Notes: generated by a model not told the origin, from the sequence alone. DNA of 45,545 nucleotides from Candidatus Onthoplasma faecigallinarum (GCA_018715225.1 DVMB01000044.1:1-45545); one strand, 5' to 3'; numbered from the stretch's first letter, positions 7,361 to 15,853 are shown. Translations and numbers: made by a program.

Positions 7361-7834
7361 TTATTCGTTTTTCTTACTTTGAATAGTTCTTTGTTCTAGG
7401 GTTAGTAGGGCACTCTTCATCTCTAGTCCACCGGCGTATCCAACGAGTTTTTTGTCCGTCCCAATCACTCTATGGCAGGGGACAACTATCCATAATGGGT
7501 TGCTGTGGCAAGCCGACCCTACCGCACGATATGCTTTTGGGCTTCCTACTTTGGCCGCCAATTCTTTGTATGTAGTGGTCTCGCCATATTTTACTTGCAT
7601 TAGGGCGGTGTAGACTTTTTGTTGGAAAGGTGTACCCTGTATTTGAATTGGAAGAGAAAAGGCCTGTCTCTTGCCCGAAAAATATTCTTTCAATTTAGAA
7701 AAGGCAGTGTCGGTGGTCTTTGTATGCGTGTTCACAGAGTCGATTTCATTGGTCAATTTGATTGAAAAAATAAGGTCATGAAAATGACCTATCCTTATAT
7801 AACCAGACTTATATTTATAGTAAGCATATTGCAT
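7361..7834 (-). CDS. ogt: Methylated-DNA--protein-cysteine S-methyltransferase
   Basis: 157 residues. This enzyme removes methyl groups from O6-methylguanine in DNA by transfer to its own cysteine, a single-turnover repair. The catalytic motif 'VVPCHRVIG' with C120 is intact. The helix-turn-helix 'TTTYKELAAKVG', the 'RAVGSACHSNP' finger region and the C-terminal 'GGLEMKSALLTLE' match the family, and the length is normal. ATG 7834 is chosen because the residues before it are encoded by tRNA-Gly and the family N-terminus starts here. This start lies two bases past the tRNA CCA end, so there is no room for an ordinary ribosome site. The mRNA is presumably released by tRNA 3' processing and read as a nearly leaderless message. 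Confidence 0.93.
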   Translation of the reverse strand: MQYAYYKYKSGYIRIGHFHDLIFSIKLTNEIDSVNTHTKTTDTAFSKLKEYFSGKRQAFSLPIQIQGTPFQQKVYTALMQVKYGETTTYKELAAKVGSPKAYRAVGSACHSNPLWIVVPCHRVIGTDKKLVGYAGGLEMKSALLTLEQRTIQSKKNE

Positions 7835-7836
7835 AT

Positions 7837-7910
7837 TGGAGCGAGTGATGGGAGTCGAACCCACCTCATAGGCTTGGGAAGCCCACGTACTACCGATGTA
7901 CTACACCCGC
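7837..7910 (-). tRNA. tRNA-Gly (anticodon CCC)
   Basis: A cloverleaf with acceptor GCGGGTG/CACTCGC (one G-T pair), anticodon stem TGGGC/GCCTA, loop TTCCCAA giving CCC, T73 and encoded CCA. It lies immediately upstream of ogt and is probably co-transcribed with it. Confidence 0.93.
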
Positions 7911-7963
7911 ATAAGGCATAATTTTATTATAGCATTTAATTTTGTGTTTGACAATCTAATTTG

Positions 7964-7992
7964 AAAAAAAGAAGCAAATAAATTTGCCTCTT
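7964..7992 (-). terminator. Terminator of the nucleotidyltransferase gene
   Basis: On the minus strand AAGAGGCAAAT and ATTTGCTTCTT form a stem, followed by a T-run. It starts at the stop codon of the gene. Confidence 0.75.
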
Positions 7993-8794
7993 ATATTTTT
8001 AATTCCTCATTTAGATTGGCGTACTCTTGCGGGGTGCCGATGTCGCAGAATCTACCCGGTATCTCAAAGGCGTAGGCAGAAGTTTTCTTGATCAAATGCG
8101 ACATAAAATATCCCATGCTGTCCCTTTTCTTTGGGTCATTTTCGTATTTTATCATATATCTATCTATAAGGTTTAGGTCATCTCTATTGATTATATACAT
8201 AGCAAGAGAGACGATGTTTGATCTCAAATTCTCTATGCCAGGTTTTTCGTCCAACGAGACGATCCTATGCAATTCGTCCACATTTAGTATGCCGAAGTTC
8301 TCTGCTATGAATTCTCTATCTTTGTCTGGATGAGTTTTTGATGCTATCATGTTGATTCTAGACTTTGACAAGGAAGTGAGATAGTCATATGTGTCCACAA
8401 ACTCGTTTAGGTCAAATTCAAAATAGTTGTCACTGCCCATGATCAAAATATCATCTGTATATGCCTCAGGTATGCGGTGATTGGCTATCTGTATGGCACG
8501 ATTCGCTCCTGTAGCATTTTCTACACTTGTAGAATTGTCGCTGTACATTGATATTGGGGCGTATGAGTGATATTGCCCGCATACGGATAAAATTTGGTTG
8601 AAATATTTATTGTTCGTAATGATGATGATCTCATCTATACTTTTTATTTGGTTGATTTTGTCCAATAAGTAAACCAATATTGGCATCTTTTTTCCATGTA
8701 CATTGATGTTTAACAAAGTCTTTGGAATCTCGCCGTTGTTTGTTATACTATTCAATCTTTTTGCATATCCTGCCGCTAAAATTACTGCTTTCAT
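7991..8794 (-). CDS. Sugar-phosphate nucleotidyltransferase
   Basis: 267 residues, NTP_transferase fold. The N-terminus has the nucleotide-binding signature 'MKAVILAAGYAKRL', followed by 'GEIPKTLLNI' in place of the PKxLL motif. 'LIMGSDNYFEF' holds the metal-binding Asp region, and 'GRFCDIGTPQEYANLN' is the usual C-terminal substrate motif. It should transfer a nucleotide from an NTP to a sugar 1-phosphate, making an activated sugar for surface polysaccharide or wall polymer synthesis in the cytoplasm. Which sugar cannot be told; glucose-1-phosphate thymidylyl- or mannose-1-phosphate guanylyl-transferase relatives are likely. An AGGAG ribosome site precedes ATG 8794. It is a single-gene unit with its own promoter and terminator. 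Confidence 0.85.
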   Translation of the reverse strand: MKAVILAAGYAKRLNSITNNGEIPKTLLNINVHGKKMPILVYLLDKINQIKSIDEIIIITNNKYFNQILSVCGQYHSYAPISMYSDNSTSVENATGANRAIQIANHRIPEAYTDDILIMGSDNYFEFDLNEFVDTYDYLTSLSKSRINMIASKTHPDKDREFIAENFGILNVDELHRIVSLDEKPGIENLRSNIVSLAMYIINRDDLNLIDRYMIKYENDPKKRDSMGYFMSHLIKKTSAYAFEIPGRFCDIGTPQEYANLNEELKI

Positions 8795-8810
8795 GTCATC
8801 TCCTAGACAT

Positions 8811-8838
8811 AGTATAACATTTGTTAATTATTTTGCAA
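8811..8838 (-). promoter_or_regulatory. Promoter of the nucleotidyltransferase gene
   Basis: On the minus strand TTGCAA (8833-8838), a 16-bp spacer and TATACT (8811-8816) with a TGT extension before it. It ends about 17 bp upstream of the start codon. Confidence 0.55.
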
Positions 8839-8869
8839 ACGAATTTGTGTGGTTTTTAACCTTTTGTTT

Positions 8870-9457
8870 TTAATATATCAACAAGATCACGAAAGACTTC
8901 AAAATCGTCAAAATTATACAAAACGCTATGCTGACTAAAAGAAGAGCTAGGCTCAAAATCATTATATCTTGGCGACGAAAACAGCTGCTAAAGTAATTGT
9001 GGCAATGCGAATTTTCTACACATAGACATATCAACATCATGAAAAGAAAGATGTTAAAAAATATGTACACTAGCAAAAGTATCAACAAAATTATTGTGTT
9101 AAAAAAACCGTATATCAGCAAAATGCTGGTGAAGATTACCGCCTGACTATATACAAAATAAAGATAGAATATTATGCTGAGCGGTATAAAATATCTTTTA
9201 CAACAACAAGAAAAAATGATTATATAAAAGATAATTATGTTTATAAGCGACCCGAATATTAAAAAGGCAAAACCGCAATCATCTTTTAGAAACTTTATGT
9301 AACTGATGTTGTTTAGGTCTATTACCAACACTCCGCCGTCAAAGTTTATCGCACTGATTACCCCAAGTACAATCATTATTATAGATGATATGATTAATAA
9401 TATAAAAAATCCTTTTCTGGCCCTTATTGAATCAAACACGGAATGAAAAATGTTCAT
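8870..9457 (-). CDS. Polytopic membrane protein, possibly SpoIIM-like
   Basis: 195 residues, very hydrophobic, with about five transmembrane helices (roughly 17-37, 62-85, 88-112, 115-143, 165-192) and a Cys-rich loop ('CCCKR', 'CLCVENSHCHNY'). The general layout and 'VLGVISAINF' near the first helix are faintly like the SpoIIM/DUF95 family, but I cannot confirm this. No good ribosome site precedes ATG 9457. A CATAAAGT sequence lies 6-13 bp before it and resembles the -10 of mother-cell sporulation promoters, so a leaderless sporulation transcript is possible. It is divergent from the collagen-like spore-coat-type gene, which also suggests spore-related expression. Confidence 0.6.
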   Translation of the reverse strand: MNIFHSVFDSIRARKGFFILLIISSIIMIVLGVISAINFDGGVLVIDLNNISYIKFLKDDCGFAFLIFGSLINIIIFYIIIFSCCCKRYFIPLSIIFYLYFVYSQAVIFTSILLIYGFFNTIILLILLLVYIFFNIFLFMMLICLCVENSHCHNYFSSCFRRQDIMILSLALLLVSIAFCIILTILKSFVILLIY

Positions 9458-9515
9458 AATATACTTTATGATTATTTTGTAAGATTTAGTATTAATTTGT
9501 ATTTTGCCTTAATGC

Positions 9516-9541
9516 ACAATTTTCTATTTTATTCATAGTAT
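9516..9541 (+). promoter_or_regulatory. Sigma-K-like promoter of the collagen-like gene
   Basis: AC at 9516-9517, a 16-bp spacer and CATAGTAT at 9534-9541 match the sigma-K consensus (AC, 16-17 bp, CATAnnnT). No TTGACA/TATAAT pair is visible. Late mother-cell expression fits an exosporium or coat protein. Confidence 0.55.
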
Positions 9542-9574
9542 GAAATAGGTAGATATCTACTAAAAGGAGCAGTT

Positions 9575-11005
9575 ATGTCTTTCTTTAATAGGTCAAATAA
9601 TTGTAATGGAAGGCCTTTCCCACCATTTCGCCCACCGCAAGGGGGTAATAATATCAGCAGAATTATATTCACGGGAATAACTGGTCCCACTGGACCACAA
9701 GGTCCACGTGGATTGATAGGTCTCACAGGAGCGACTGGTCCCACTGGACCTACAGGAGCGACGGGTCCTATAGGACCAATCGGCCCTACTGGAGCCACGG
9801 GTGCTACAGGTTTGACAGGTGCCACAGGTGCCACAGGACCTACAGGTGCTACAGGTGCCACAGGTGCAATCGGTCCAACTGGACCTACTGGAGCTACAGG
9901 TGTTGCTGGGGCGACAGGACCTACCGGCCCGACCGGCCCTGCAGGCGGACCTACCGGCCCAACCGGTCCTACAGGCCCAACTGGCCCAACCGGTCCTACA
10001 GGCCCTACTGGGGCTACTGGATTAATAGGATTGACAGGTGCCACAGGTGCAACTGGACCTACCGGACCTACAGGTCCTACGGGTGTTACGGGACCGACCG
10101 GCCCAACAGGTGCTACAGGTACAACCGGAGCAACTGGTCCTACAGGACCAACTGGCCCAACGGGACCTGCGGGAGCGACAGGAACCACAGGCTTAACTGG
10201 AGATACAGGGGCGACAGGCCCTACTGGTCCAACCGGCCCTACCGGACCAACAGGAGCCACCGGAGCAACTGGAGCAGAAGGGGCAACTGGACCAACGGGA
10301 CCTGCGGGAGCGACAGGACCTACTGGACCAACTGGAGATACAGGAGCGACAGGACCAACTGGTCCAACTGGACCTGCTGGTGCCACAGGAACAACGGGTT
10401 TAACTGGTGACACGGGGCCAACAGGACCAACAGGACCTACGGGTCCAACAGGTGCCACAGGAGTAGAAGGAGCGACAGGACCAACAGGACCTACGGGTCC
10501 TACGGGTGCAACTGGAGCGGAAGGTCCAACAGGACCAACAGGACCATCTGGCGGTCCAACTGGTCCAACAGGTCCAACGGGTCCAACGGGTCCAACTGGT
10601 CCAACTGGACCTGCAGGAACAACTTTGTTGGCGGCTTCATTGTTCAGTGCACCAACGGTTACGAACACTCAGCCTACTTTGAGTGAAACGACCAGTTACG
10701 CACCTGTAACTAGGACAGTACCATATACGCTTCAAAATAATGAACTTGTATTAAGTGCGGGAACTTATGTCATAAATTATGGAACGACTGCAACAAGTCT
10801 AAGTTCAGCCCAACCAAGTATATCATTGAGCATAAATGGTACAGTAGATTCTAGTACAACTAGAGCCGGTTCAGGTAACACTATCAGTAATCTAACAGGT
10901 AATTATTTGATTACTGCCAGTGATGGCACAACATTAGGTCTTTCAACAAATGCAAGTGCTGATATAACTTATGCAAACAATTATTTAATCATACAGATGA
11001 TTTAA
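9575..11005 (+). CDS. Collagen-like (GXY)n exosporium-type protein
   Basis: 476 residues. An AGGAG site precedes ATG 9575. Residues 1-32 are a Pro/Gly/Asn-rich leader without a signal peptide. Residues about 33-350 are some 105 Gly-X-Y triplets, mostly GPT, GAT and GPA, interrupted by extra Gly at two places ('GPAGGPTG', 'GPSGGPTG'). Residues 350-476 form a BclA-type globular, Ser/Thr-rich beta domain that would trimerise the shaft. This matches spore-surface collagen-like glycoproteins, whose Thr residues in GPT carry O-glycans; no signal peptide is expected because the mother cell lyses. Block duplications inside the shaft ('GTTGLTGDTG' twice, about 205 bp apart) show repeat-driven length change. 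Confidence 0.9.
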   Translation: MSFFNRSNNCNGRPFPPFRPPQGGNNISRIIFTGITGPTGPQGPRGLIGLTGATGPTGPTGATGPIGPIGPTGATGATGLTGATGATGPTGATGATGAIGPTGPTGATGVAGATGPTGPTGPAGGPTGPTGPTGPTGPTGPTGPTGATGLIGLTGATGATGPTGPTGPTGVTGPTGPTGATGTTGATGPTGPTGPTGPAGATGTTGLTGDTGATGPTGPTGPTGPTGATGATGAEGATGPTGPAGATGPTGPTGDTGATGPTGPTGPAGATGTTGLTGDTGPTGPTGPTGPTGATGVEGATGPTGPTGPTGATGAEGPTGPTGPSGGPTGPTGPTGPTGPTGPTGPAGTTLLAASLFSAPTVTNTQPTLSETTSYAPVTRTVPYTLQNNELVLSAGTYVINYGTTATSLSSAQPSISLSINGTVDSSTTRAGSGNTISNLTGNYLITASDGTTLGLSTNASADITYANNYLIIQMI

Positions 11006-11014
11006 TTCAAAAAG

Positions 11015-11040
11015 GCTAGACAAAAGAGTCTAGCTTTTTT
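11015..11040 (+). terminator. Terminator of the collagen-like gene
   Basis: GCTAGAC (11015-11021), a six-base loop, GTCTAGC (11028-11034) and a run of T. Confidence 0.9.
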
Positions 11041-11145
11041 ATGCAGTTTTGTGTGGCTAAAATTTTTCAAATCTAAAATTGACAGAATGAATTTTTTAAT
11101 TATTGCAAATTTGTTGGAAAAACAACATAATTGATAAATATTTAA

Positions 11146-11154
11146 TGTTATACT
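11146..11154 (+). promoter_or_regulatory. Extended -10 of the pfl operon
   Basis: TGTTATACT, an extended -10 box, lies 22 bp before the pflB start. No good -35 is visible at 17 bp, as is common with extended -10 promoters. No Fnr- or Rex-like dyad is obvious. Confidence 0.4.
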
Positions 11155-11176
11155 GCTCATATAAAAGGGGATACAT

Positions 11177-13426
11177 ATGAATAAATTCAATTATGAAGCA
11201 TGGAACGGATTCAAAGGTCAAAAATGGAAAGACAACATAGATATCTCTTCGTTTATTGACAGCAATTATACGGAATATACTGGGGATGACAGTTTCCTTG
11301 AGACAAAGTCTATAAAGACTGGCGAAGTTTGGGCAAGGTGTGAAAAATTACTGGCAAAGGAACGAAAAGTAGGTCTATTGGATGTGGAACTCAATAGGAT
11401 ATCTGGCATTAATAACTTCAAGCCAGGATATATTGACAGGAAAAACGAGGTCATTGTGGGGCTACAAACTGACAAACCGCTAAAGAGGATTGTCAATCCT
11501 TTTGGGGGCCTTAGAATGGTGCAGAATGCGCTGAAAGCCTACAATCTCAAGATGAATCCAAGACTAGAGAAAATATTTAGTGATGAAATTAGGAAGACTC
11601 ACAATGACGGCGTGTTTGATGCCTATACGCCAGATATTAGAAAAGCAAGGAGTGCTGGGTTAATCACTGGTTTGCCTGATGCGTATGGTAGGGGAAGAAT
11701 TATTGGAGATTATAGGCGAGTCGCTTTGTATGGTATTGATAGGCTGATAGCAGAAAAAGAAAATGACCTATTGAAACCTCAACTTTTGAAAATAGATAGT
11801 GAGGAAGTGATCCGCTTGCGAGAGGAGATCCATGAGCAAATTCGTGCATTGGATAAAATAAAGCAGATGGCATTTAGTTACGGATACGACATATCTCTAC
11901 CTGCTCGCAACGCACAAGAGGCATTCCAATGGACGTACTTTGCTTATCTTGCTAGCGTCAAAGAGAACAATGGTGCAGCAATGAGCTTAGGTAGAGTATC
12001 CACCTTTTTGGATATATATGTGGAGCGAGACATAAAAAATGGAGTATTGACCGAATATGACGCTCAGGAGTTGGTGGACCAATTTACTATCAAATTGAGA
12101 TTGGTTCGTCATCTGCGTACTCCTGAATATGACGAAGTTTTCGCAGGCGACCCTACCTGGGTTACTGAGAGCATTGGCGGGATGTTGGATGAAAAGAAGA
12201 GTTTGGTTACTAAAAACTCATTTAGATTTTTACATAGTTTGATAAATCTCGACCCTAGTCCAGAACCAAATTTGACAATATTGTGGTCAAATGGACTCCC
12301 TGAAAACTTCAAGAAATATTGTGCCAAAATTTCGATTTTGACCGACAGCATACAATACGAAAGCGATGATGCCATGCGTCCAATATATGGGCATGATTAT
12401 GCCATTGCCTGCTGTGTGTCCGCCATGAAGGTGGGAAAGCAAATGCAATTCTTTGGTGCGAGATGCAATCTAGCAAAATCGCTGTTGTATTCTATAAATG
12501 GTGGCGTGGACGAAAAATCTAACAAATTAGTAGTCGACGGCATTGAGCCAATCAAAGATGAAGTGCTAGATTATGAAAAGGTCAAAAAAGCATATTTCAA
12601 GACCTTAGAGAAAATTGCGAAGACATATGTGGATGCGTTGAACATCATTCATTATATGCATGACAAGTACGCATACGAAGCAGGGCAGATGGCGTTGCAT
12701 GACAGTTTTGTAGAACGCTTGATGGCATTTGGTGTGGCAGGTTTGAGCGTGGCGACAGATTCGCTCTCTGCCATAAAATATGCCAAAGTATATCCTATTC
12801 GAAACGAGAATGGGGTGGCGGTTGATTTCAAAATAGAGGGAGAATTTCCTAAATATGGGAATGATGACGACTCGGTAGACCAGATAGCAGTGGATATTGT
12901 CAAACATTTTATCAAGTGTTTGAGAAAACACAAATTGTATAGGAATGCAATTCATACTTTGTCCGCATTGACTATCACTTCCAACGTGATGTATGGCAAA
13001 AAGACTGGCACCACTCCTGACGGGAGAAAAGCAGGCGAACCTTTTGCTCCAGGGGCAAACCCTATGCACGGCAGAGATTGTTCGGGGGCTTTGGCATCAC
13101 TCAATTCGGTGGCAAAGATACCTTATTGTAACGTCTGCCAAGACGGCATTTCAAACACTTTCTCTATTGTGCCTAACGCTTTGGGTAGGGATGAAAATGA
13201 GCGTATCAAAAATTTGGTTTCAATTTTGGACGGATATTTCAAACAAGGGGCACAACACATCAATGTCAACGTCTTGAATAGAGAAAAACTGATTGATGCA
13301 ATGAACCATCCAGATAAATATCCAACTTTGACAATTCGAGTGTCCGGATATGCGGTCAATTTCAACAAACTATCTCGTGCACATCAAGAGGAAGTCATTG
13401 CACGTACTTTCCATGAAAAAATTTAA
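11177..13426 (+). CDS. pflB: Formate C-acetyltransferase (pyruvate formate-lyase)
   Basis: 749 residues, the normal length. It converts pyruvate and CoA to acetyl-CoA and formate by a glycyl-radical mechanism, a central step of anaerobic fermentation. The adjacent active-site cysteines are C412-C413 ('AIACCVSAMK'), and the radical glycine is G724 in 'RVSGYAVNF' near the C-terminus. 'GTTPDGRKAGEPFAPGANP' is the family substrate-loop signature. A GGGG-containing ribosome site lies ahead of ATG 11177. The activating enzyme follows after eight bases, so the two form an operon. The glycyl radical is destroyed by oxygen, so the host is an anaerobe. Confidence 0.98.
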   Translation: MNKFNYEAWNGFKGQKWKDNIDISSFIDSNYTEYTGDDSFLETKSIKTGEVWARCEKLLAKERKVGLLDVELNRISGINNFKPGYIDRKNEVIVGLQTDKPLKRIVNPFGGLRMVQNALKAYNLKMNPRLEKIFSDEIRKTHNDGVFDAYTPDIRKARSAGLITGLPDAYGRGRIIGDYRRVALYGIDRLIAEKENDLLKPQLLKIDSEEVIRLREEIHEQIRALDKIKQMAFSYGYDISLPARNAQEAFQWTYFAYLASVKENNGAAMSLGRVSTFLDIYVERDIKNGVLTEYDAQELVDQFTIKLRLVRHLRTPEYDEVFAGDPTWVTESIGGMLDEKKSLVTKNSFRFLHSLINLDPSPEPNLTILWSNGLPENFKKYCAKISILTDSIQYESDDAMRPIYGHDYAIACCVSAMKVGKQMQFFGARCNLAKSLLYSINGGVDEKSNKLVVDGIEPIKDEVLDYEKVKKAYFKTLEKIAKTYVDALNIIHYMHDKYAYEAGQMALHDSFVERLMAFGVAGLSVATDSLSAIKYAKVYPIRNENGVAVDFKIEGEFPKYGNDDDSVDQIAVDIVKHFIKCLRKHKLYRNAIHTLSALTITSNVMYGKKTGTTPDGRKAGEPFAPGANPMHGRDCSGALASLNSVAKIPYCNVCQDGISNTFSIVPNALGRDENERIKNLVSILDGYFKQGAQHINVNVLNREKLIDAMNHPDKYPTLTIRVSGYAVNFNKLSRAHQEEVIARTFHEKI

Positions 13427-13434
13427 TTGAAAAT

Positions 13435-14151
13435 ATGAGTGAAGTTTTAGGTAAAGTTAGTAGTATAGAGACATTAGGTTTGGTCGACGGCCCTGGAGTG
13501 AGGTTTGTCGTTTTCTTGCAAGGCTGCAGGCTGAGGTGTCAGTATTGTCATAACCCAGAGACATGGGACATCTCAGGCAAGGCTGAAAGCATAAGTGCAC
13601 AAGACTTATTTGAAAAGATAAAGAGATACACAAATTATTATGGGGCTGATGGCGGAGTAACCTTTTCGGGCGGAGAGCCATTGTTGCAACCCGAGTTTTT
13701 GTGTGAATGTCTAAAATTATGCAAGAAGCATGGTATCAACACATGCTTAGATACCGCTGGCGTAGGGTTGGGAGATTATGACGAGATCCTAAAATATGTT
13801 GACCTTGTAATATTGGATGTAAAAGCGGTGGACAAAGATGAATATAAGTTCATAACAGGTCAGGATATAAAATATTTTGAAAAGTTTTTGCTCGACTGTA
13901 TTCGCCTGAAAAAGAGATTGTGGATAAGGCAGGTGATTGTACCAAACATCAATGACGATGTCGAGCATGTAGAGAAATTGAACAGATTTGTCGAAAATAT
14001 CCCGAATGTCGAAAAAGTGGAATTGTTGCCATACAAGACACTAGGAGTCCATAAATACAAGGATTTAAATATACCTTACAGACTGGACGGAGTGCAAGAC
14101 ATGAACGAGGAGAAACTAAATTTTCTATCATCAAAATTAAAGAAGAGATAG
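13435..14151 (+). CDS. pflA: Pyruvate formate-lyase-activating enzyme (radical SAM)
   Basis: 238 residues. It abstracts a hydrogen from the PflB glycine using S-adenosylmethionine and a [4Fe-4S] cluster. The cluster cysteines are C31, C35 and C38 ('GCRLRCQYCHNPETW'), followed by the 'GGVTFSGGEPLLQPEF' SAM-binding motif and a normal TIM-barrel length. 'VDGPGVRFVVFLQGC' is typical of activases. It lies eight bases after pflB with only a weak ribosome site, so translation is probably coupled. The operon ends at a strong terminator. Confidence 0.97.
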   Translation: MSEVLGKVSSIETLGLVDGPGVRFVVFLQGCRLRCQYCHNPETWDISGKAESISAQDLFEKIKRYTNYYGADGGVTFSGGEPLLQPEFLCECLKLCKKHGINTCLDTAGVGLGDYDEILKYVDLVILDVKAVDKDEYKFITGQDIKYFEKFLLDCIRLKKRLWIRQVIVPNINDDVEHVEKLNRFVENIPNVEKVELLPYKTLGVHKYKDLNIPYRLDGVQDMNEEKLNFLSSKLKKR

Positions 14152-14170
14152 TAGGGTAAAAATATAAAAA

Positions 14171-14198
14171 ATTGAGTGTTTGGCACTCAATTTTTTTG
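14171..14198. terminator. Bidirectional terminator between pflA and spoIVB
   Basis: ATTGAGTG (14171-14178) and CACTCAAT (14184-14191) form a perfect eight-base stem, with T-runs on both sides. It serves the two convergent genes. Confidence 0.9.
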
Positions 14199-14209
14199 TC
14201 CACTATCTT

Positions 14210-15430
14210 TTAATTGTCTATCATCCAATCAATATATACGCCGTATCCACGTGTAGGGTCATTGATTAGCACGTGAGTGATTGCTCCTATGATTTTGCCA
14301 TTTTGAACAATGGGGCTTCCGCTCATTCCCTGAATGATACCGCCAGTTTTTTCTAGAAGCTCTTTGTCCGTAACTTTTATTGTCATGCTTTTGTCGTCCG
14401 CTTCATTTTGTTTGTTTGCTTTGATGATCTTTATGTCATACGCCTTCACGCCTTCGTTATCTAGTGCACAATATATCTTTGCGTCCCCTAGTTTGACACT
14501 CAATCTTCCGCCAAGAGTGGCCGTCCTATCTGCGTCTATGATGCTCTTGTTTAGGATATTTCCATATACGCCATATTTGCAGTTTGTATCAGCGAGGCCT
14601 ATTGAATCATCGCTTAGGTTGATTGACGAACGAATTTCGCCAGGGTTATTCTTTTCTCCCTTTTTGATGCCTAGAAGTCTACATTTATATATGTTTCCAC
14701 TCTCTACATTAAAGTTAGAACCGAGACTGCTATCTACGATTGGGTGGCCTACTGCACCGAATCTAAAATTAGATTGTTTGATGTAGGTCAATGTGCCAAC
14801 TCCGCTTGCATTGTTCCTAACCCACAAGCCCAACTTGTATTTTTGTGATAATAGGTCGTATACTGGGGTAATTTTTGTGTTGATTTCTTGGTCATTGCGT
14901 TTGATCGTAACGGTCAGTTCCTTGCTCTGAAATTTTGGTAGATTGATTATCCTATCAATATCCTGAATATTGTTGATCTCTATATCTTCAATTTTTAGTA
15001 TCGCATCGCCATCCTGTATCTCGCTCTCTTTGATAGGCTCTTTTGTGCCTTCCTTGGTTACGACTGCATTGCTACCGACACAGATGACTCCCTCACTGAA
15101 CAAATTAAATCCAACAGTCTCTCCACCCACATACACGTCTGTGTCTGTCAAGAGTCGAACGTTGACTTTCTTGATTGTGAAAATGTCGAAGAGTTTTATT
15201 TTTAGGACTGTATCTGTCAGTTCGCCATTTGTCGCTACATTGATATTTTTTGGTAACTCCATGTTTATCAATGGAGAATATTGATTCGAGTCATTGACTT
15301 CCTCTATATCGCTATATGTAACGACCATCTCGTCAGGGAGTTCGTTGATTTGCTTTATCGTAGGCAACAAAAAAGCCGTGCAGACCATTACAAATATAAT
15401 CGCAAATGACACCCAAAATACTTTTTTCAT
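14210..15430 (-). CDS. spoIVB: SpoIVB peptidase (S55 family), sporulation
   Basis: 406 residues from ATG 15430, chosen because a GGAG ribosome site lies just before it; an upstream in-frame start (15493) lacks one. The enzyme is made in the forespore, crosses into the inter-membrane space and cleaves SpoIVFA, releasing the SpoIVFB protease that activates pro-sigma-K. Residues 4-25 are the membrane anchor, about 110-190 the PDZ domain, and the rest the serine protease. The triad is visible: H229 in 'FGAVGH', D355, and S370 in 'GMSGSPIVQNG', with the Asp 15 residues before Ser as in B. subtilis. The 'VLINDPTRGYGVYIDWM' end is diagnostic. It shows the host sporulates and uses the sigma-K checkpoint. 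Confidence 0.96.
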   Translation of the reverse strand: MKKVFWVSFAIIFVMVCTAFLLPTIKQINELPDEMVVTYSDIEEVNDSNQYSPLINMELPKNINVATNGELTDTVLKIKLFDIFTIKKVNVRLLTDTDVYVGGETVGFNLFSEGVICVGSNAVVTKEGTKEPIKESEIQDGDAILKIEDIEINNIQDIDRIINLPKFQSKELTVTIKRNDQEINTKITPVYDLLSQKYKLGLWVRNNASGVGTLTYIKQSNFRFGAVGHPIVDSSLGSNFNVESGNIYKCRLLGIKKGEKNNPGEIRSSINLSDDSIGLADTNCKYGVYGNILNKSIIDADRTATLGGRLSVKLGDAKIYCALDNEGVKAYDIKIIKANKQNEADDKSMTIKVTDKELLEKTGGIIQGMSGSPIVQNGKIIGAITHVLINDPTRGYGVYIDWMIDN

Positions 15431-15486
15431 TGAAAACTCCTGAGCGTATTTTGTGTTGTTAATTTGAAAAATATTATACAAATCTA

Positions 15487-15515
15487 TTGACAAAAAATAG
15501 AAATAAGTTTAAAAT
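15487..15515 (+). promoter_or_regulatory. Promoter of rpsO
   Basis: TTGACA (15487-15492), 17-bp spacer, TAAAAT (15510-15515). The expected transcript start near 15522 puts the hairpin at 15526-15568 right at the 5' end of the mRNA. Confidence 0.8.
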
Positions 15516-15525
15516 ACACACATAC

Positions 15526-15568
15526 TTTGACAATAGTTGAACGAAGACTCGACGCCGACATTGTCAAA
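15526..15568 (+). promoter_or_regulatory. rpsO leader hairpin, candidate S15 autoregulatory site
   Basis: TTTGACAAT (15526-15534) pairs perfectly with ATTGTCAAA (15560-15568), and GTTGA with TCGAC continues the stem inside. It ends 12 bp before the ribosome site of rpsO. S15 represses its own translation through leader structures in several bacteria, and the architectures differ between lineages. Binding here is an inference. Confidence 0.5.
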
Positions 15569-15589
15569 AGCGTATTAAAAGGAGAGAGT

Positions 15590-15850
15590 ATGAAAATCAA
15601 TAAGGCTGAAATCATCAAAGAGTTTGGCAAAGATGAAAAAGACACTGGTAGTGTTGAAGTGCAAGTAGCTCTTCTTACTGCAAGGATAAAGAACCTTACC
15701 GAACACTTGAAAGCTAACAAACAGGATAAACATTCCACACGTGGTTTGAACAAAATGGTATCACAGCGTAAAAAATTGTTAGAATACTTGTCTAGACAAG
15801 ACATCAGTAGAGCACGTAGCCTAAAAGCAAAACTTGGCATTCGTGGATAG
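15590..15850 (+). CDS. rpsO: 30S ribosomal protein S15
   Basis: 86 residues from ATG 15590, preceded by AGGAGAGAGT; an in-frame upstream ATG (15527) lies in the leader hairpin and is not used. The protein binds the central domain of 16S rRNA early in 30S assembly. Family signatures 'DTGSVEVQVALLTARI', 'HLKANKQDKHSTRGL' and 'RRKKLL'-like 'SQRKKLLEYL' are present, and length is normal. A strong terminator follows directly, so it is transcribed alone rather than with pnp. Confidence 0.98.
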   Translation: MKINKAEIIKEFGKDEKDTGSVEVQVALLTARIKNLTEHLKANKQDKHSTRGLNKMVSQRKKLLEYLSRQDISRARSLKAKLGIRG

Positions 15851-15853
15851 ATG

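Noticed and set aside
7361..7864. Longer ogt product starting inside tRNA-Gly
   Set aside because: The extra ten residues are encoded by the tRNA and do not match the family.
9529..10668. Long antisense frame full of GPVGPV repeats opposite the collagen-like gene
   Set aside because: It is the mirror of the Gly-X-Y repeat DNA; it has no ribosome site or non-repeat domain and the sense strand has a clear start, family C-terminus and terminator.
12605..13069. Minus-strand 154-codon frame within pflB
   Set aside because: Shadow of a highly conserved gene; no start signal or protein-like composition.
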